Of a stretch of DNA of 6,455 nucleotides, positions 1 to 6,444 are shown one piece after another; the first letter of the stretch is position 1; every line of letters begins with the position of its first letter. Made by a program: the position numbers and the translations under genes. The DNA is taken from positions 1 to 6,455 of the forward strand of contig JAGCLN010000221.1 in the NCBI GenBank assembly GCA_017646945.1. The letters run 5' to 3'. Source of the stretch: Clostridia bacterium (GTDB taxonomy: Bacteria; Bacillota; Clostridia; Christensenellales; Borkfalkiaceae). A model generated the notes under the pieces. It did not search any database. It worked only from the letters and a program-made list of their open reading frames with translations, and was not told the DNA's origin.

Positions 1-2
1 CT

Positions 3-1043
3 GCTCCTTACCTTAGCGGTACGAGTGGTTCAAACTCTAACTTAAACAAGGCTGGCAACATTGAAGCAAACTACAATACTTACGTTCTTGCTAACAACGT
101 TGATATGACCGGCGTTCACATGGTTAACAGGCTTAAAGAAGGTTTCAGTAGCACTCTCGGTGGTGAAGAATTCACTACTGCTGCTAAGCTTGGTTTCGGC
201 GGTATCTTTGACGGTCGTGGATATTCAATCTCTAACGTCGTTATTGAATTCCCCCAAGGCGCGGTTTACGGCCCTGACCCCACTATGTGGAACACTCCTT
301 CTAACGGTTTCTTCTACAACTTATTAGAAGGCGCTCTTATTAAGAACGTTGCCTTCCTTAATATTGACGATAGTATGGACGGTGCTAGTAATTACGGTTT
401 ATCAGGCGTTCTCGGTTATAATAACTACGGTGGTAAGTTAGAAAACGTTTACGTTCAAGTTAGCCCCGATATGTACGTTGTAAGAGGTCTTTTCTCTAAC
501 CTTAGTTACGCAAGTTTCGGTACTGGATACAAGAACGTAGTAGTAGATTATCAAAGACCCGCAGGTTATACTTTCGCTGGCGCGCTTGATGCGTTAGCAA
601 GCACCAACCACTACGCTTACAACTACGGTGCGTTATACGGTGGTGCGTCTGGTGGTTCAGCGCCTATTAATGAACAAAGCTTTACTAACGTTATCGTAGC
701 GTCTCCCGCTCCCATTACTTCAATTAAGGGTGGTACCGGTGGCGTTTCATCCGTATCTGCAATTATGTACGGTGAAAACGAAACCGAACAAATTTACGAC
801 TTCGGCGGTGAATTTGCAGGTATGACAATTCAAGAAGTTTCCGCTATGTATGAAGAAAACGAAGTTGGTATAAATAGCAGAAAGGTAAGAGTAGGTAAAG
901 GCGTTGAACGTTATAACGATATTACCGCTGCTGCAAGCAGTTCTTACGTTGACGCGTTAAAGGCAACGGGCTTCTTCAAAATACAAGATGGCAAACTTCT
1001 TTGGCACAACCAAAAAATCATAATTGAAGACAATTCAGTTACT
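3..1043 (+). repeat. Tandem unit 1 (partial at left edge): beta-helix module without Cys modules
   Basis: Coding repeat unit. It opens with Y-V-L-A-N-N-V-D-M (81-107), equivalent to Y-Y-K-L-A-A-N-V-D-M in unit 2. The beta-helix signature F-G-G-I-F-D-G-R-G-Y-S-I follows at 195-230. Rungs with the x-N-V-x-V pattern occur at 339-365, 435-461, 525-551 and 678-701. A Gly/Ser-rich stretch around 624-750 replaces the region where later units carry their four-Cys ribbon. Module E is kept (903-1010, R-Y-N-D ... F-F-K-I-Q-D-G-K-L-L-W-H). It joins unit 2 directly, with no Cys linker. The F-D-G motif of this unit lies 1,263 nt before that of unit 2, against ~1,900 nt between later units. No cysteine codon is used in this unit. 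Confidence 0.85.
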
Positions 1044-4000
1044 GATTTTGATGCAAGCGAAGGCAAGATTTTATCTTCTACTTTAAACAATGTTAATGAC
1101 GTTGAAGCGATTAAGTATGGTGACGTATACCTTGAAGAAGGCGTTGATTATACTTTTGAAGATGGTCAAATTACTTTCCTTACCATTGAAGAAAGAACCA
1201 CTCTTGATACGGCTGACCAATCAATGACGTTTGAAATTCAAACTGCTGATTACGTTTATAAACTCACTAACGTTACTTACTGGACTATGGTTATCGATGA
1301 TGCGGCTGAACTTAAAACCGCTCTTGATATCGACTATACTAACGTTGACCATAACAGAGGTTACTACAAACTTGCCGCTAACGTTGATATGACTAACGTT
1401 ACTCTTGAATACACAACCTTAATGAAGAAGGTTAAAGCATACTCTGCTTTATACGGTTTCGCAGGTGTGTTTGATGGTGACGGCCACGCGATTAAGAACG
1501 CAACTACAATGTACGGTATTTTTGGTAACGTAGGTTACGGTAACGCTCCTGCAGTTCCCAAGAGAGTTGCAGAAATTAAGAACCTTGCAGTAACTAACAT
1601 TACCATTAAGACTATTACCGGTACTAACTGGCAAAGTGGTGTATTCGGTAGATGGACTAACTACCACAACTACTGGAATATTATTCCTAGATTTAGCAAC
1701 ATCTACGTATCTTACGCAGATAACACTTATCCTAGTGGTTTATTCGAACAATCAATCTACGCTTACTACGATAATATCTATTTAGATACCGTTGGCAACA
1801 CCGTTGACGCTGGTAACGCTGCGCTCGCAGGCAAAGAATACGGTGAAAATGTTGCCGGCAAAGCGCACGTATTAAATACTAGTGCTTATACTGACGGTGG
1901 TACTTTCTCTGGTGACTTTAGACACTGGGCTGGTAGTGCTTCTAATAAAGAAGCAATCTACCAAGAATCGATGGTTACTAACCTTATTTCTCTTGGTAAA
2001 ACTCCTATCGTATACCAAAACGAAACTAACGGTAACTACGCTAACTTTATTAGATATGACGCAACGAGCGGAGAATGGATTTTAAGAAATTCAGGTTGCT
2101 CTACGCAAAGTTCCGATTTAATTATCGCTTACGAACACTACGTTGGTTATGCTTCAAACGAAACCGTTGGTTTCTTCCCTGTGGCAACTGGCGTTAAAGA
2201 AAACTTCCAACAACTTGGTTTAACTGAGGTTAACACACAAGTAGGTTACGTTTGTCAAACTTGTTATAATGAATTCTCTTTAAGTCCGGCTACTTGTTCT
2301 ACCTGTGGTGTTGCTATGGATTACCTTTCTAACATTTGGGGTTCACCTGCAATCTTAACTTGGGACCTTCTTGACCTTACTAACTACGTAAATCCTTACT
2401 CGACAAATACTACCGATTCTTACAAGGGTTCAGGTATTATTAAGATCGCGGGCGCATCTAAATATAATAACGCGAGCGAGATGAGTGCTGCATACGCTAC
2501 TAATAAAGATATGTACAACTCATTCTTAGCTGCTAAAGATTCTAAGGGCAATAGTCTCTTCAAAGTTTCTGCAACCGGCGTATTATTATGGCACGATGAT
2601 ACCGTAAATCACGACTGTGACCTTTCTGAACCCACTTGTACCGAACCTGCTAAGTGTTCAACTTGTGGTACTACCCAAGGTGAAGCGCTTGGTCACGATT
2701 ATCAAGATGCGTTAGTACCAAATGAAGACGGTACTCACTCTCAAGTATGTTCAAGAGACGAATCACACAAGATTACTACCGCGTGTGTTTACGACCAAGA
2801 AATTGCTAACGAATCTACCTTAAAGAGTGAAGGTTCAATCGGTAAATTCCCTGAATATTACAAGTCTTGTATTTGTGGTAACTTGGGCGATGAAACCTTC
2901 TACGGCGATGGTGAAATCGACATTTACGATGCTATCGATTTTGATGCCTCTAACGGCGAAATGTTTACTACGTTGTTAAACAACGTTACTATTGACAAAG
3001 TAGTAATCGATGGAACTGAACTTCTTGAAGACGCAGGTTTCACTTACGATAGGAATGCTGATAAGTACTATATTACCGGCGCTCCTTCAAGAAACAACAA
3101 CCAAAACTCTAAAGCACAATTATTTACAATCACAATCTACTCTGGCGAGTACGTTTACAACTTCGTTAACGTTACTTACTGGAATATGATTATTAATGAT
3201 TCTACTGAACTTAAAACTGCGCTCGATATCACTTACGGTACGACTAATACTTACGATGCGTATAACTGGGGTATGTTCAAACTCGGCAATAATATTGCTA
3301 TGGGTACAACCACTATCAACTGGTCGCATACTGGCATGACAGCATATCCTACCGTAAATACTGAAAATGGTTTCGCAGGTATCTTTGATGGTGACGGTTT
3401 CGTTATCGACTGTCAAAACACTGCACACTTTGGTAACCACGGTATGTTTGGTATCTTACGTAACAGCGGTGGTTCAGGCTTATTCCCCAAGCAACCCATT
3501 ACAGTTAAGAACTTTGCTCTTAAAGACTTTGGTACTAACTTCCAACCCGCTTTAGCGTCGTTCAGTAAAAACCACGATTACGGTGGCAACGTAATCCTTG
3601 AAAATATTTACATTAACGTTCATAAAGATAGAGTATTCCAAGGTATTATCGAACTTCCCGGTGCTTGTATTACTATGAACAACGTAGTTGTTGATGCGGA
3701 AGGTCACGGTTACCTTAATAAGACTTACGCTGACCCGAAGAAATATACTGGCGTTACCGCAACTGACGTATTTAGTATGTACGAAGGTTACTCTCACGGT
3801 ACCTTATTCTTTGATTTGAGATATGCGAACGCAAATTTCACTAATGGTATTACTAACTTCATTTCTATCGGTAAAGCATCGCTTGTTAAGAAGTCAAATG
3901 GTACTATAGTTGATATAATTGGTTCTAAGGCAAGTACGGAAGAACCGGGAACTTACGTTCACACCGTTAAGTATACTGGTTGGTCTTACAATTCTTCTGA

Positions 4001-5762
4001 TCTTATTGCAGGTAAAGAATCTTCGTACGGTTATGCAGGTAACCGCGCTTACGGTGATACCATTATGATGGTAGGTCTTAAAGATAGCTTTAACGCTATT
4101 GCTAAGAACGTTGCAAGCAGTGCAACCGCTATTGCTGGTTTCTACTGCGCAACATGTACAAACTACTTCTCACTTGAAGAAGGTACTTGTGCTTGTGGTG
4201 CAACTCTTACTGCAAGCGACAACTTATGGAAACTTACCGAGGCTTACAACTGGAAGGTATTGAATACCGCTGATAAGACTACTAACACCACAACTCAATT
4301 TGATGGTGAATACGTATTCTGGGGCGCATCTAAGTACGAGACTAAGGCTCAAATGAAGTCTGCTTACCTTGCTGATACCACTATTTACGATTCGTTCAAG
4401 ACTGCTACAACTTCTAGTGGCAAGTCGCTTTGGACTGTATATGGTGACGGTATGCTTTCTTGGGCTGGCATTAGTTACAGCCACACTTGTAAGGGTAACG
4501 CAGCAACTTGTGAAGAACCTTCGGTATGTTCAGTTTGCGGTAAAGAATTAGAGGCTGCTCTTGGCCATAATTATACTGGTAGCCCTGTTTCTAATGAAGA
4601 CGGCACTCACTACGTTGCTTGTTCAAGAGACGGTTCTCATAAAGACGTTTCTACTTGCGTATACGACCAACTCGTTGAAGACGAAAAGTATCTTGCTACT
4701 CCTGCTGAAATCGGCGTAAAAGCAACTTACTACAAGTCTTGCGTATGCGGTCACGCAGGCGTTGAAACCTTTGAAGCTGCTACTGCTGAACTTACCTTTG
4801 ATGAACTCGTTTATTACGATGCGTTTACCGGTAAATTAATGACTTCTATTTTAGGCAACGCGCCTATTGATAGAGTAGTTGTTGGTGACGTTACTCTTGA
4901 TGCAAAAAACGGCGGTTTAGTTCTTGAAGAAGACGGTTCTTATACTATCGAATCTTGTGATAAGGCAGGAACGGTTCTCGTAGGTGTTCCGTATATCAAC
5001 AATAAGACCGTTAATTCTAACGTTCTTACTTTCACTATCTATTCGGGTGACTTTATTTACAGATTTACTAACGTAAATTACGTAACTATGGTAATTCACG
5101 ATGGTGCTGAACTTCAAACTGCGCTTGATATTACTTATACTGCTGAAGATAAGCATAATTACGGCTTCTATATTCTCGGTAATAACGTTGACGGCGTTGT
5201 AGCGTTTAGTTACGCCGGCTTTAACAAGAAGGAAACCATCAACACTTCAAACGGTGGTGACGGTGGCTTTATGGGTCAATTTGACGGTCTCGGTTACACT
5301 ATCGATATGAAGAACTCTTCAACCGGTTCTTACGGTTTATTCGCCGCGTTCAACTGCGGTGGTAGTACTTATCCTAAGGGTCAAGCGTTTGTTAGAAACT
5401 TTGCTATTAAGAACTACTCTAATAACGGTGGCGCAGTTCTTGCAATGTATACTAACTCTCACCAATACTGGTCGACTGGTACTATTCAAATTTCTAATAT
5501 CTTCGTATCGCACTATTTTAATGCTCTTGCAGGTAACGGCTTAATCGCTCAGCCTTACTACTACAGAATGAACAACGTTTACGTTGACTTAGGTGCAACA
5601 AGAGTAAACAATAACTATGCTTTAGCACCTGCTGATTTCGGCGAACAAGTTGTAAATGCAGGCGCTGCTACGATTCCTTCTGGTTCATACTACGATGGTG
5701 GTACGATTTTCGGTTCAATGAGATGGACTACTGCTGGCGTTACTGGGTTGCTACTAACGTAG
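3..5762 (+). CDS. Giant repetitive surface-type protein with beta-helix and Cys-linker modules, 5'-partial, interrupted by frameshift
   Basis: I recognise the architecture but not a named gene. The frame is open from the first complete codon at position 3. The in-frame ATG at 105 lies inside a motif conserved in every unit (Y-x-L-x-N-N-V-D-M), so it is an internal methionine and the true start is upstream of the window. The product is built from large tandem units. Each has a beta-sandwich-like module, a beta-helix-like module with F-x-G-x-F-D-G-x-G and N-V-x-V rungs, and in later units Cys-rich ribbons and linkers. This build is typical of very large secreted or wall-associated proteins of Clostridia, often proposed to act in adhesion or glycan contact; that role is inference. 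No catalytic motif is visible. The signal peptide, if any, lies outside the window. The TAG at 5760-5762 is premature: homology to the other units continues past it in another frame, to 6367. The coding call is very secure, the function is not. Confidence 0.93.
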   Translation, partial: APYLSGTSGSNSNLNKAGNIEANYNTYVLANNVDMTGVHMVNRLKEGFSSTLGGEEFTTAAKLGFGGIFDGRGYSISNVVIEFPQGAVYGPDPTMWNTPSNGFFYNLLEGALIKNVAFLNIDDSMDGASNYGLSGVLGYNNYGGKLENVYVQVSPDMYVVRGLFSNLSYASFGTGYKNVVVDYQRPAGYTFAGALDALASTNHYAYNYGALYGGASGGSAPINEQSFTNVIVASPAPITSIKGGTGGVSSVSAIMYGENETEQIYDFGGEFAGMTIQEVSAMYEENEVGINSRKVRVGKGVERYNDITAAASSSYVDALKATGFFKIQDGKLLWHNQKIIIEDNSVTDFDASEGKILSSTLNNVNDVEAIKYGDVYLEEGVDYTFEDGQITFLTIEERTTLDTADQSMTFEIQTADYVYKLTNVTYWTMVIDDAAELKTALDIDYTNVDHNRGYYKLAANVDMTNVTLEYTTLMKKVKAYSALYGFAGVFDGDGHAIKNATTMYGIFGNVGYGNAPAVPKRVAEIKNLAVTNITIKTITGTNWQSGVFGRWTNYHNYWNIIPRFSNIYVSYADNTYPSGLFEQSIYAYYDNIYLDTVGNTVDAGNAALAGKEYGENVAGKAHVLNTSAYTDGGTFSGDFRHWAGSASNKEAIYQESMVTNLISLGKTPIVYQNETNGNYANFIRYDATSGEWILRNSGCSTQSSDLIIAYEHYVGYASNETVGFFPVATGVKENFQQLGLTEVNTQVGYVCQTCYNEFSLSPATCSTCGVAMDYLSNIWGSPAILTWDLLDLTNYVNPYSTNTTDSYKGSGIIKIAGASKYNNASEMSAAYATNKDMYNSFLAAKDSKGNSLFKVSATGVLLWHDDTVNHDCDLSEPTCTEPAKCSTCGTTQGEALGHDYQDALVPNEDGTHSQVCSRDESHKITTACVYDQEIANESTLKSEGSIGKFPEYYKSCICGNLGDETFYGDGEIDIYDAIDFDASNGEMFTTLLNNVTIDKVVIDGTELLEDAGFTYDRNADKYYITGAPSRNNNQNSKAQLFTITIYSGEYVYNFVNVTYWNMIINDSTELKTALDITYGTTNTYDAYNWGMFKLGNNIAMGTTTINWSHTGMTAYPTVNTENGFAGIFDGDGFVIDCQNTAHFGNHGMFGILRNSGGSGLFPKQPITVKNFALKDFGTNFQPALASFSKNHDYGGNVILENIYINVHKDRVFQGIIELPGACITMNNVVVDAEGHGYLNKTYADPKKYTGVTATDVFSMYEGYSHGTLFFDLRYANANFTNGITNFISIGKASLVKKSNGTIVDIIGSKASTEEPGTYVHTVKYTGWSYNSSDLIAGKESSYGYAGNRAYGDTIMMVGLKDSFNAIAKNVASSATAIAGFYCATCTNYFSLEEGTCACGATLTASDNLWKLTEAYNWKVLNTADKTTNTTTQFDGEYVFWGASKYETKAQMKSAYLADTTIYDSFKTATTSSGKSLWTVYGDGMLSWAGISYSHTCKGNAATCEEPSVCSVCGKELEAALGHNYTGSPVSNEDGTHYVACSRDGSHKDVSTCVYDQLVEDEKYLATPAEIGVKATYYKSCVCGHAGVETFEAATAELTFDELVYYDAFTGKLMTSILGNAPIDRVVVGDVTLDAKNGGLVLEEDGSYTIESCDKAGTVLVGVPYINNKTVNSNVLTFTIYSGDFIYRFTNVNYVTMVIHDGAELQTALDITYTAEDKHNYGFYILGNNVDGVVAFSYAGFNKKETINTSNGGDGGFMGQFDGLGYTIDMKNSSTGSYGLFAAFNCGGSTYPKGQAFVRNFAIKNYSNNGGAVLAMYTNSHQYWSTGTIQISNIFVSHYFNALAGNGLIAQPYYYRMNNVYVDLGATRVNNNYALAPADFGEQVVNAGAATIPSGSYYDGGTIFGSMRWTTAGVTGLLLT
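2253..2309 (+). other. Four-cysteine ribbon of unit 2
   Basis: C-Q-T-C, then F-S-L, then C-S-T-C-G: two C-x2-C knuckles 10 residues apart, a rubredoxin/zinc-ribbon-like layout. It is embedded in an extracellular-type repeat protein, so a structural metal or disulphide role is more likely than nucleic-acid binding (inference). It is followed by an L-x-N-I-W segment that recurs as D-N-L-W in units 3 and 4. Confidence 0.7.
2601..2900 (+). repeat. Eight-cysteine linker module between units 2 and 3
   Basis: This segment has the pattern H-x-C-x6-C-x5-C-x2-C-G ... L-G-H-D-Y ... N-E-D-G-T-H-x3-C-S-R-D-x-S-H-x5-C-V-Y-D-Q ... Y-Y-K-S-C-x-C-G. The G-H-D-Y and D-G-T-H stretches flanked by C-x2-C-G are a recurring element in large clostridial surface proteins. 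The paired cysteines and histidines could bind metal, but disulphides are equally possible outside the cell. The sequence cannot decide between these. Confidence 0.8.
4146..4199 (+). other. Four-cysteine ribbon of unit 3, variant second knuckle
   Basis: C-A-T-C, then F-S-L-E-E-G-T, then C-A-C-G. The second knuckle is C-x-C rather than C-x2-C, so one residue is missing relative to units 2 and 4. The first knuckle and the F-S-L-E core match unit 4 closely. The change would alter metal geometry if metal is bound. Confidence 0.7.
4482..4772 (+). repeat. Eight-cysteine linker module between units 3 and 4
   Basis: Second copy of the linker at 2601-2900. All eight cysteines are kept at identical spacing (x6, x5, x2, x27, x11, x27, x1 residues between successive Cys). 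Conserved anchors are L-G-H-N-Y, N-E-D-G-T-H, C-S-R-D-G-S-H, C-V-Y-D-Q and Y-Y-K-S-C-V-C-G. Residues between the anchors differ freely. That pattern points to structural constraint on the Cys/His framework. Confidence 0.8.
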
Positions 5763-6367
5763 TTTCAGTAGGTAAATTCCCCATTTGTTGGACTGACGGT
5801 GAAGGTAGAACTGGTTTCTACACCAAGCGTCTTGTTCACACCGTTCAAGAAGACGGTTCATATCTCCACACTCCGAGACACGGTGGTTGGTCTGGTGACG
5901 ATAGGCTTAAAACTGTTGAAAGTTATATTGCTTACGCAGGCGGTAGCCATACCGTAGGTGACGTTCCCATTTTAGATAGTCTTAAAGAGGGCTTTGCTGC
6001 AATCGTTAACCAAGCAGAGTACGCAACTCAATCTACTCTTGCAGGCTTCTATTGTGCAACTTGCCGTGAAACCTTCTCTCTTGAAGCAGGTGTATGTGAT
6101 ACTTGTCAAGTTGAATTAACTCAAAAAGATAACCTTTGGGATTACTACGGTTCTTATAACTGGATCGTTCGTGACCTTACTACTTACACTAACCCGTCAA
6201 GCAGTGCAACTCAATCTGAATTTGTATACGCTGGCGCATATAAGTACAATGATTACGCTGAAATGAAGGCATCTGGTAATACCTTTGAATCATTCGTTGG
6301 TGAAGCAGGTAATGGTTTATGGACGGTTGAAGCTGGTCAACTTAAGTGGGTTGGCAGAACCGCTTAA
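5723..6367 (+). CDS. C-terminal part of the same giant repetitive protein, separated by a frameshift
   Basis: This is the continuation of the upstream gene, not an independent one. Residues from about 5750 onward (A-T-N-V-V-S-V-G-K) align with unit 3 at 3849-3875 (I-T-N-F-I-S-I-G-K) and unit 2 near 1974-2000. It then carries the rest of unit 4: the G-W-S ... Y-A-G segment, a four-cysteine ribbon (6053-6106), and the Y-K-Y ... L-W-T-V ... L-K-W segment, ending at TAA 6365-6367. The first eight residues from the ATG at 5723 are out-of-frame translation of the upstream part of the unit and have no counterpart in other units. No convincing ribosome binding site precedes that ATG. The C-terminus has no LPXTG-type sorting motif, no hydrophobic tail and no positively charged tail, so any surface anchoring must lie elsewhere in the protein. 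Use of 5723 as a real start is doubtful; the coding content from about 5750 is secure. Confidence 0.85.
   Translation: MDYCWRYWVATNVVSVGKFPICWTDGEGRTGFYTKRLVHTVQEDGSYLHTPRHGGWSGDDRLKTVESYIAYAGGSHTVGDVPILDSLKEGFAAIVNQAEYATQSTLAGFYCATCRETFSLEAGVCDTCQVELTQKDNLWDYYGSYNWIVRDLTTYTNPSSSATQSEFVYAGAYKYNDYAEMKASGNTFESFVGEAGNGLWTVEAGQLKWVGRTA
5727..5752 (+). other. Frameshift site: one base apparently missing, probably at the GGG run 5745-5747
   Basis: Upstream of this interval the unit 4 protein reads in the frame with codons at positions divisible by three; downstream homology is one base earlier in phase. Inserting one G into GGG (5745-5747) gives R-W-T-T-A-G-V-T-G-V-A-T-N-V-V-S-V-G-K. This aligns without gaps to the 19-residue unit 3 segment R-Y-A-N-A-N-F-T-N-G-I-T-N-F-I-S-I-G-K. 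The exact base cannot be fixed from one sequence, but it must lie after the conserved Trp codon (5724-5726) and before the Thr-Asn pair at 5753-5758. Downstream sequence shows no further stops or decay for about 610 bases. That favours a sequencing error or a very recent mutation over an old pseudogene. Confidence 0.88.
6053..6106 (+). other. Four-cysteine ribbon of unit 4 (after the frameshift)
   Basis: C-A-T-C, then F-S-L-E-A-G-V, then C-D-T-C. It has two C-x2-C knuckles and nearly repeats the unit 3 sequence upstream of the second knuckle. Its presence in the shifted frame is independent proof that the region after 5750 is the genuine continuation of the long gene. Confidence 0.75.
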
Positions 6368-6381
6368 TACGTTATATCGTC

Positions 6382-6444
6382 GCAACACGCCCATAAGTTA
6401 GCAAATAACCTAAAGGTAATTTGCAAAACCTAATAGGCGGTTGC
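6382..6444. repeat. Outer inverted arms enclosing the small hairpin
   Basis: GCAACACGCC (6382-6391) can pair with GGCGGTTGC (6436-6444), giving nine base pairs with one bulged A at 6387. The pair encloses the smaller stem at 6401-6424. Together they make a nested, cruciform-like layout seen in some short intergenic palindromic repeats. The only support is base complementarity in a short stretch, so chance is possible. Confidence 0.35.
6401..6424. terminator. Imperfect 10-bp hairpin, weak terminator candidate
   Basis: GCAAATAACC (6401-6410), loop TAAA, GGTAATTTGC (6415-6424) pair with one A-A mismatch. It sits 33 bases after the stop codon, a normal place for a transcript end. It is AT-rich and is followed by AAAACC rather than a T-run, so it is not a classical intrinsic terminator. 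It could be an mRNA 3'-end stabilising stem or part of an intergenic repeat. Confidence 0.3.

Larger units (their letters stand above)
1044..2936 (+). repeat. Tandem unit 2: Ig-like, beta-helix, Cys ribbon, module E, Cys linker
   Basis: First complete unit. Module A (1044-1295) starts D-F-D-A-S-E-G-K and ends N-V-T-Y-W-T-M-V-I; its V-x-L-E-E-G-V-D-Y-T-F ... G-Q-I-T-F pattern resembles X2/Ig-like sandwiches. The beta-helix module begins with D-D-A-A-E-L-K-T-A-L-D-I (1296-1331), has F-A-G-V-F-D-G-D-G-H-A-I at 1458-1493, and shows rungs such as I-K-N-L-A-V, F-S-N-I-Y-V and Y-D-N-I-Y-L up to about 1790. A T-N-L-I-S-L-G-K segment starts near 1974. The four-Cys ribbon is at 2253-2306, module E at about 2457-2600 and the eight-Cys linker at 2601-2900. 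The conserved Trp of T-Y-W-T-M (1281) lies 1,899 nt before its unit 3 counterpart (3180). Fold names are inferred from motif patterns, not from a profile search. Confidence 0.85.
2937..4808 (+). repeat. Tandem unit 3: Ig-like, beta-helix, Cys ribbon, module E, Cys linker
   Basis: Second complete unit. Module A (2937-3194) runs from D-F-D-A-S-N-G-E to V-N-V-T-Y-W-N-M-I-I and contains I-D-K-V-V-I-D-G-T-E-L, a typical strand-turn pattern of X2/Ig-like domains. The beta-helix module (3195 to about 3780) starts N-D-S-T-E-L-K-T-A-L-D-I, has F-A-G-I-F-D-G-D-G-F-V-I at 3372-3407, and rungs V-K-N-F-A-L, L-E-N-I-Y-I and M-N-N-V-V-V-D. T-N-F-I-S-I-G-K follows at 3852-3875, then a G-W-S-Y ... Y-G-Y-A-G stretch. 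The ribbon is at 4146-4196, module E at about 4326-4469 and the linker at 4482-4772. The layout matches unit 2 module by module, although the sequences have diverged clearly at both DNA and protein level. This suggests old duplication rather than recent slippage. Confidence 0.85.
4809..6367 (+). repeat. Tandem unit 4: C-terminal unit, ends after module E, contains the frameshift
   Basis: Module A (4809-5096) starts V-Y-Y-D-A-F-T-G-K and ends N-V-N-Y-V-T-M-V-I; the Trp of T-Y-W-x-M in units 2 and 3 is Val here (5082-5084). The beta-helix module starts at about 5097 (H-D-G-A-E-L-Q-T-A-L-D-I), with F-M-G-Q-F-D-G-L-G-Y-T-I at 5268-5303 and rungs V-R-N-F-A-I, I-S-N-I-F-V and M-N-N-V-Y-V-D. The frame breaks near 5745. 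The rest of the unit reads in another phase: the G-W-S segment, ribbon 6053-6106, and module E from about 6230 to the stop. No Cys linker follows: the protein ends G-Q-L-K-W-V-G-R-T-A, two to five residues beyond the point where module E closes in other units. Spacing to unit 3 at the T-Y-W/Y-V position is 1,902 nt. Confidence 0.85.

Noticed and set aside
105..107. ATG at 105 as the gene start
   Set aside because: The frame is open for 34 codons upstream to the window edge, and those codons encode sequence homologous to the other units (Y-V-L-A-N-N-V-D-M). No ribosome binding site precedes it.
2253..2309. Zinc ribbon as a DNA-binding or transcription factor domain
   Set aside because: It is embedded between beta-helix and linker modules of a giant repeat protein of extracellular type. 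A structural role is more plausible.
1449..5156. Minus-strand open frames (1449-1667, 3120-3440, 3552-3797, 4224-4484, 4917-5156) and short alternate-frame plus ORFs
   Set aside because: All lie wholly inside the long repetitive gene, have compositions expected of antisense or shifted readings, and recur at equivalent repeat positions. They are shadows.
5723..5725. ATG at 5723 as the start of a separate gene
   Set aside because: The first residues are an out-of-frame reading of unit 4, there is no good ribosome binding site, and homology to units 2 and 3 begins only after the frame break.
5742..5753. Programmed -1 frameshift
   Set aside because: In-phase codons ACT GGG TTG do not form a slippery heptamer, no stimulatory hairpin is evident, and a single missing G explains the data more simply.
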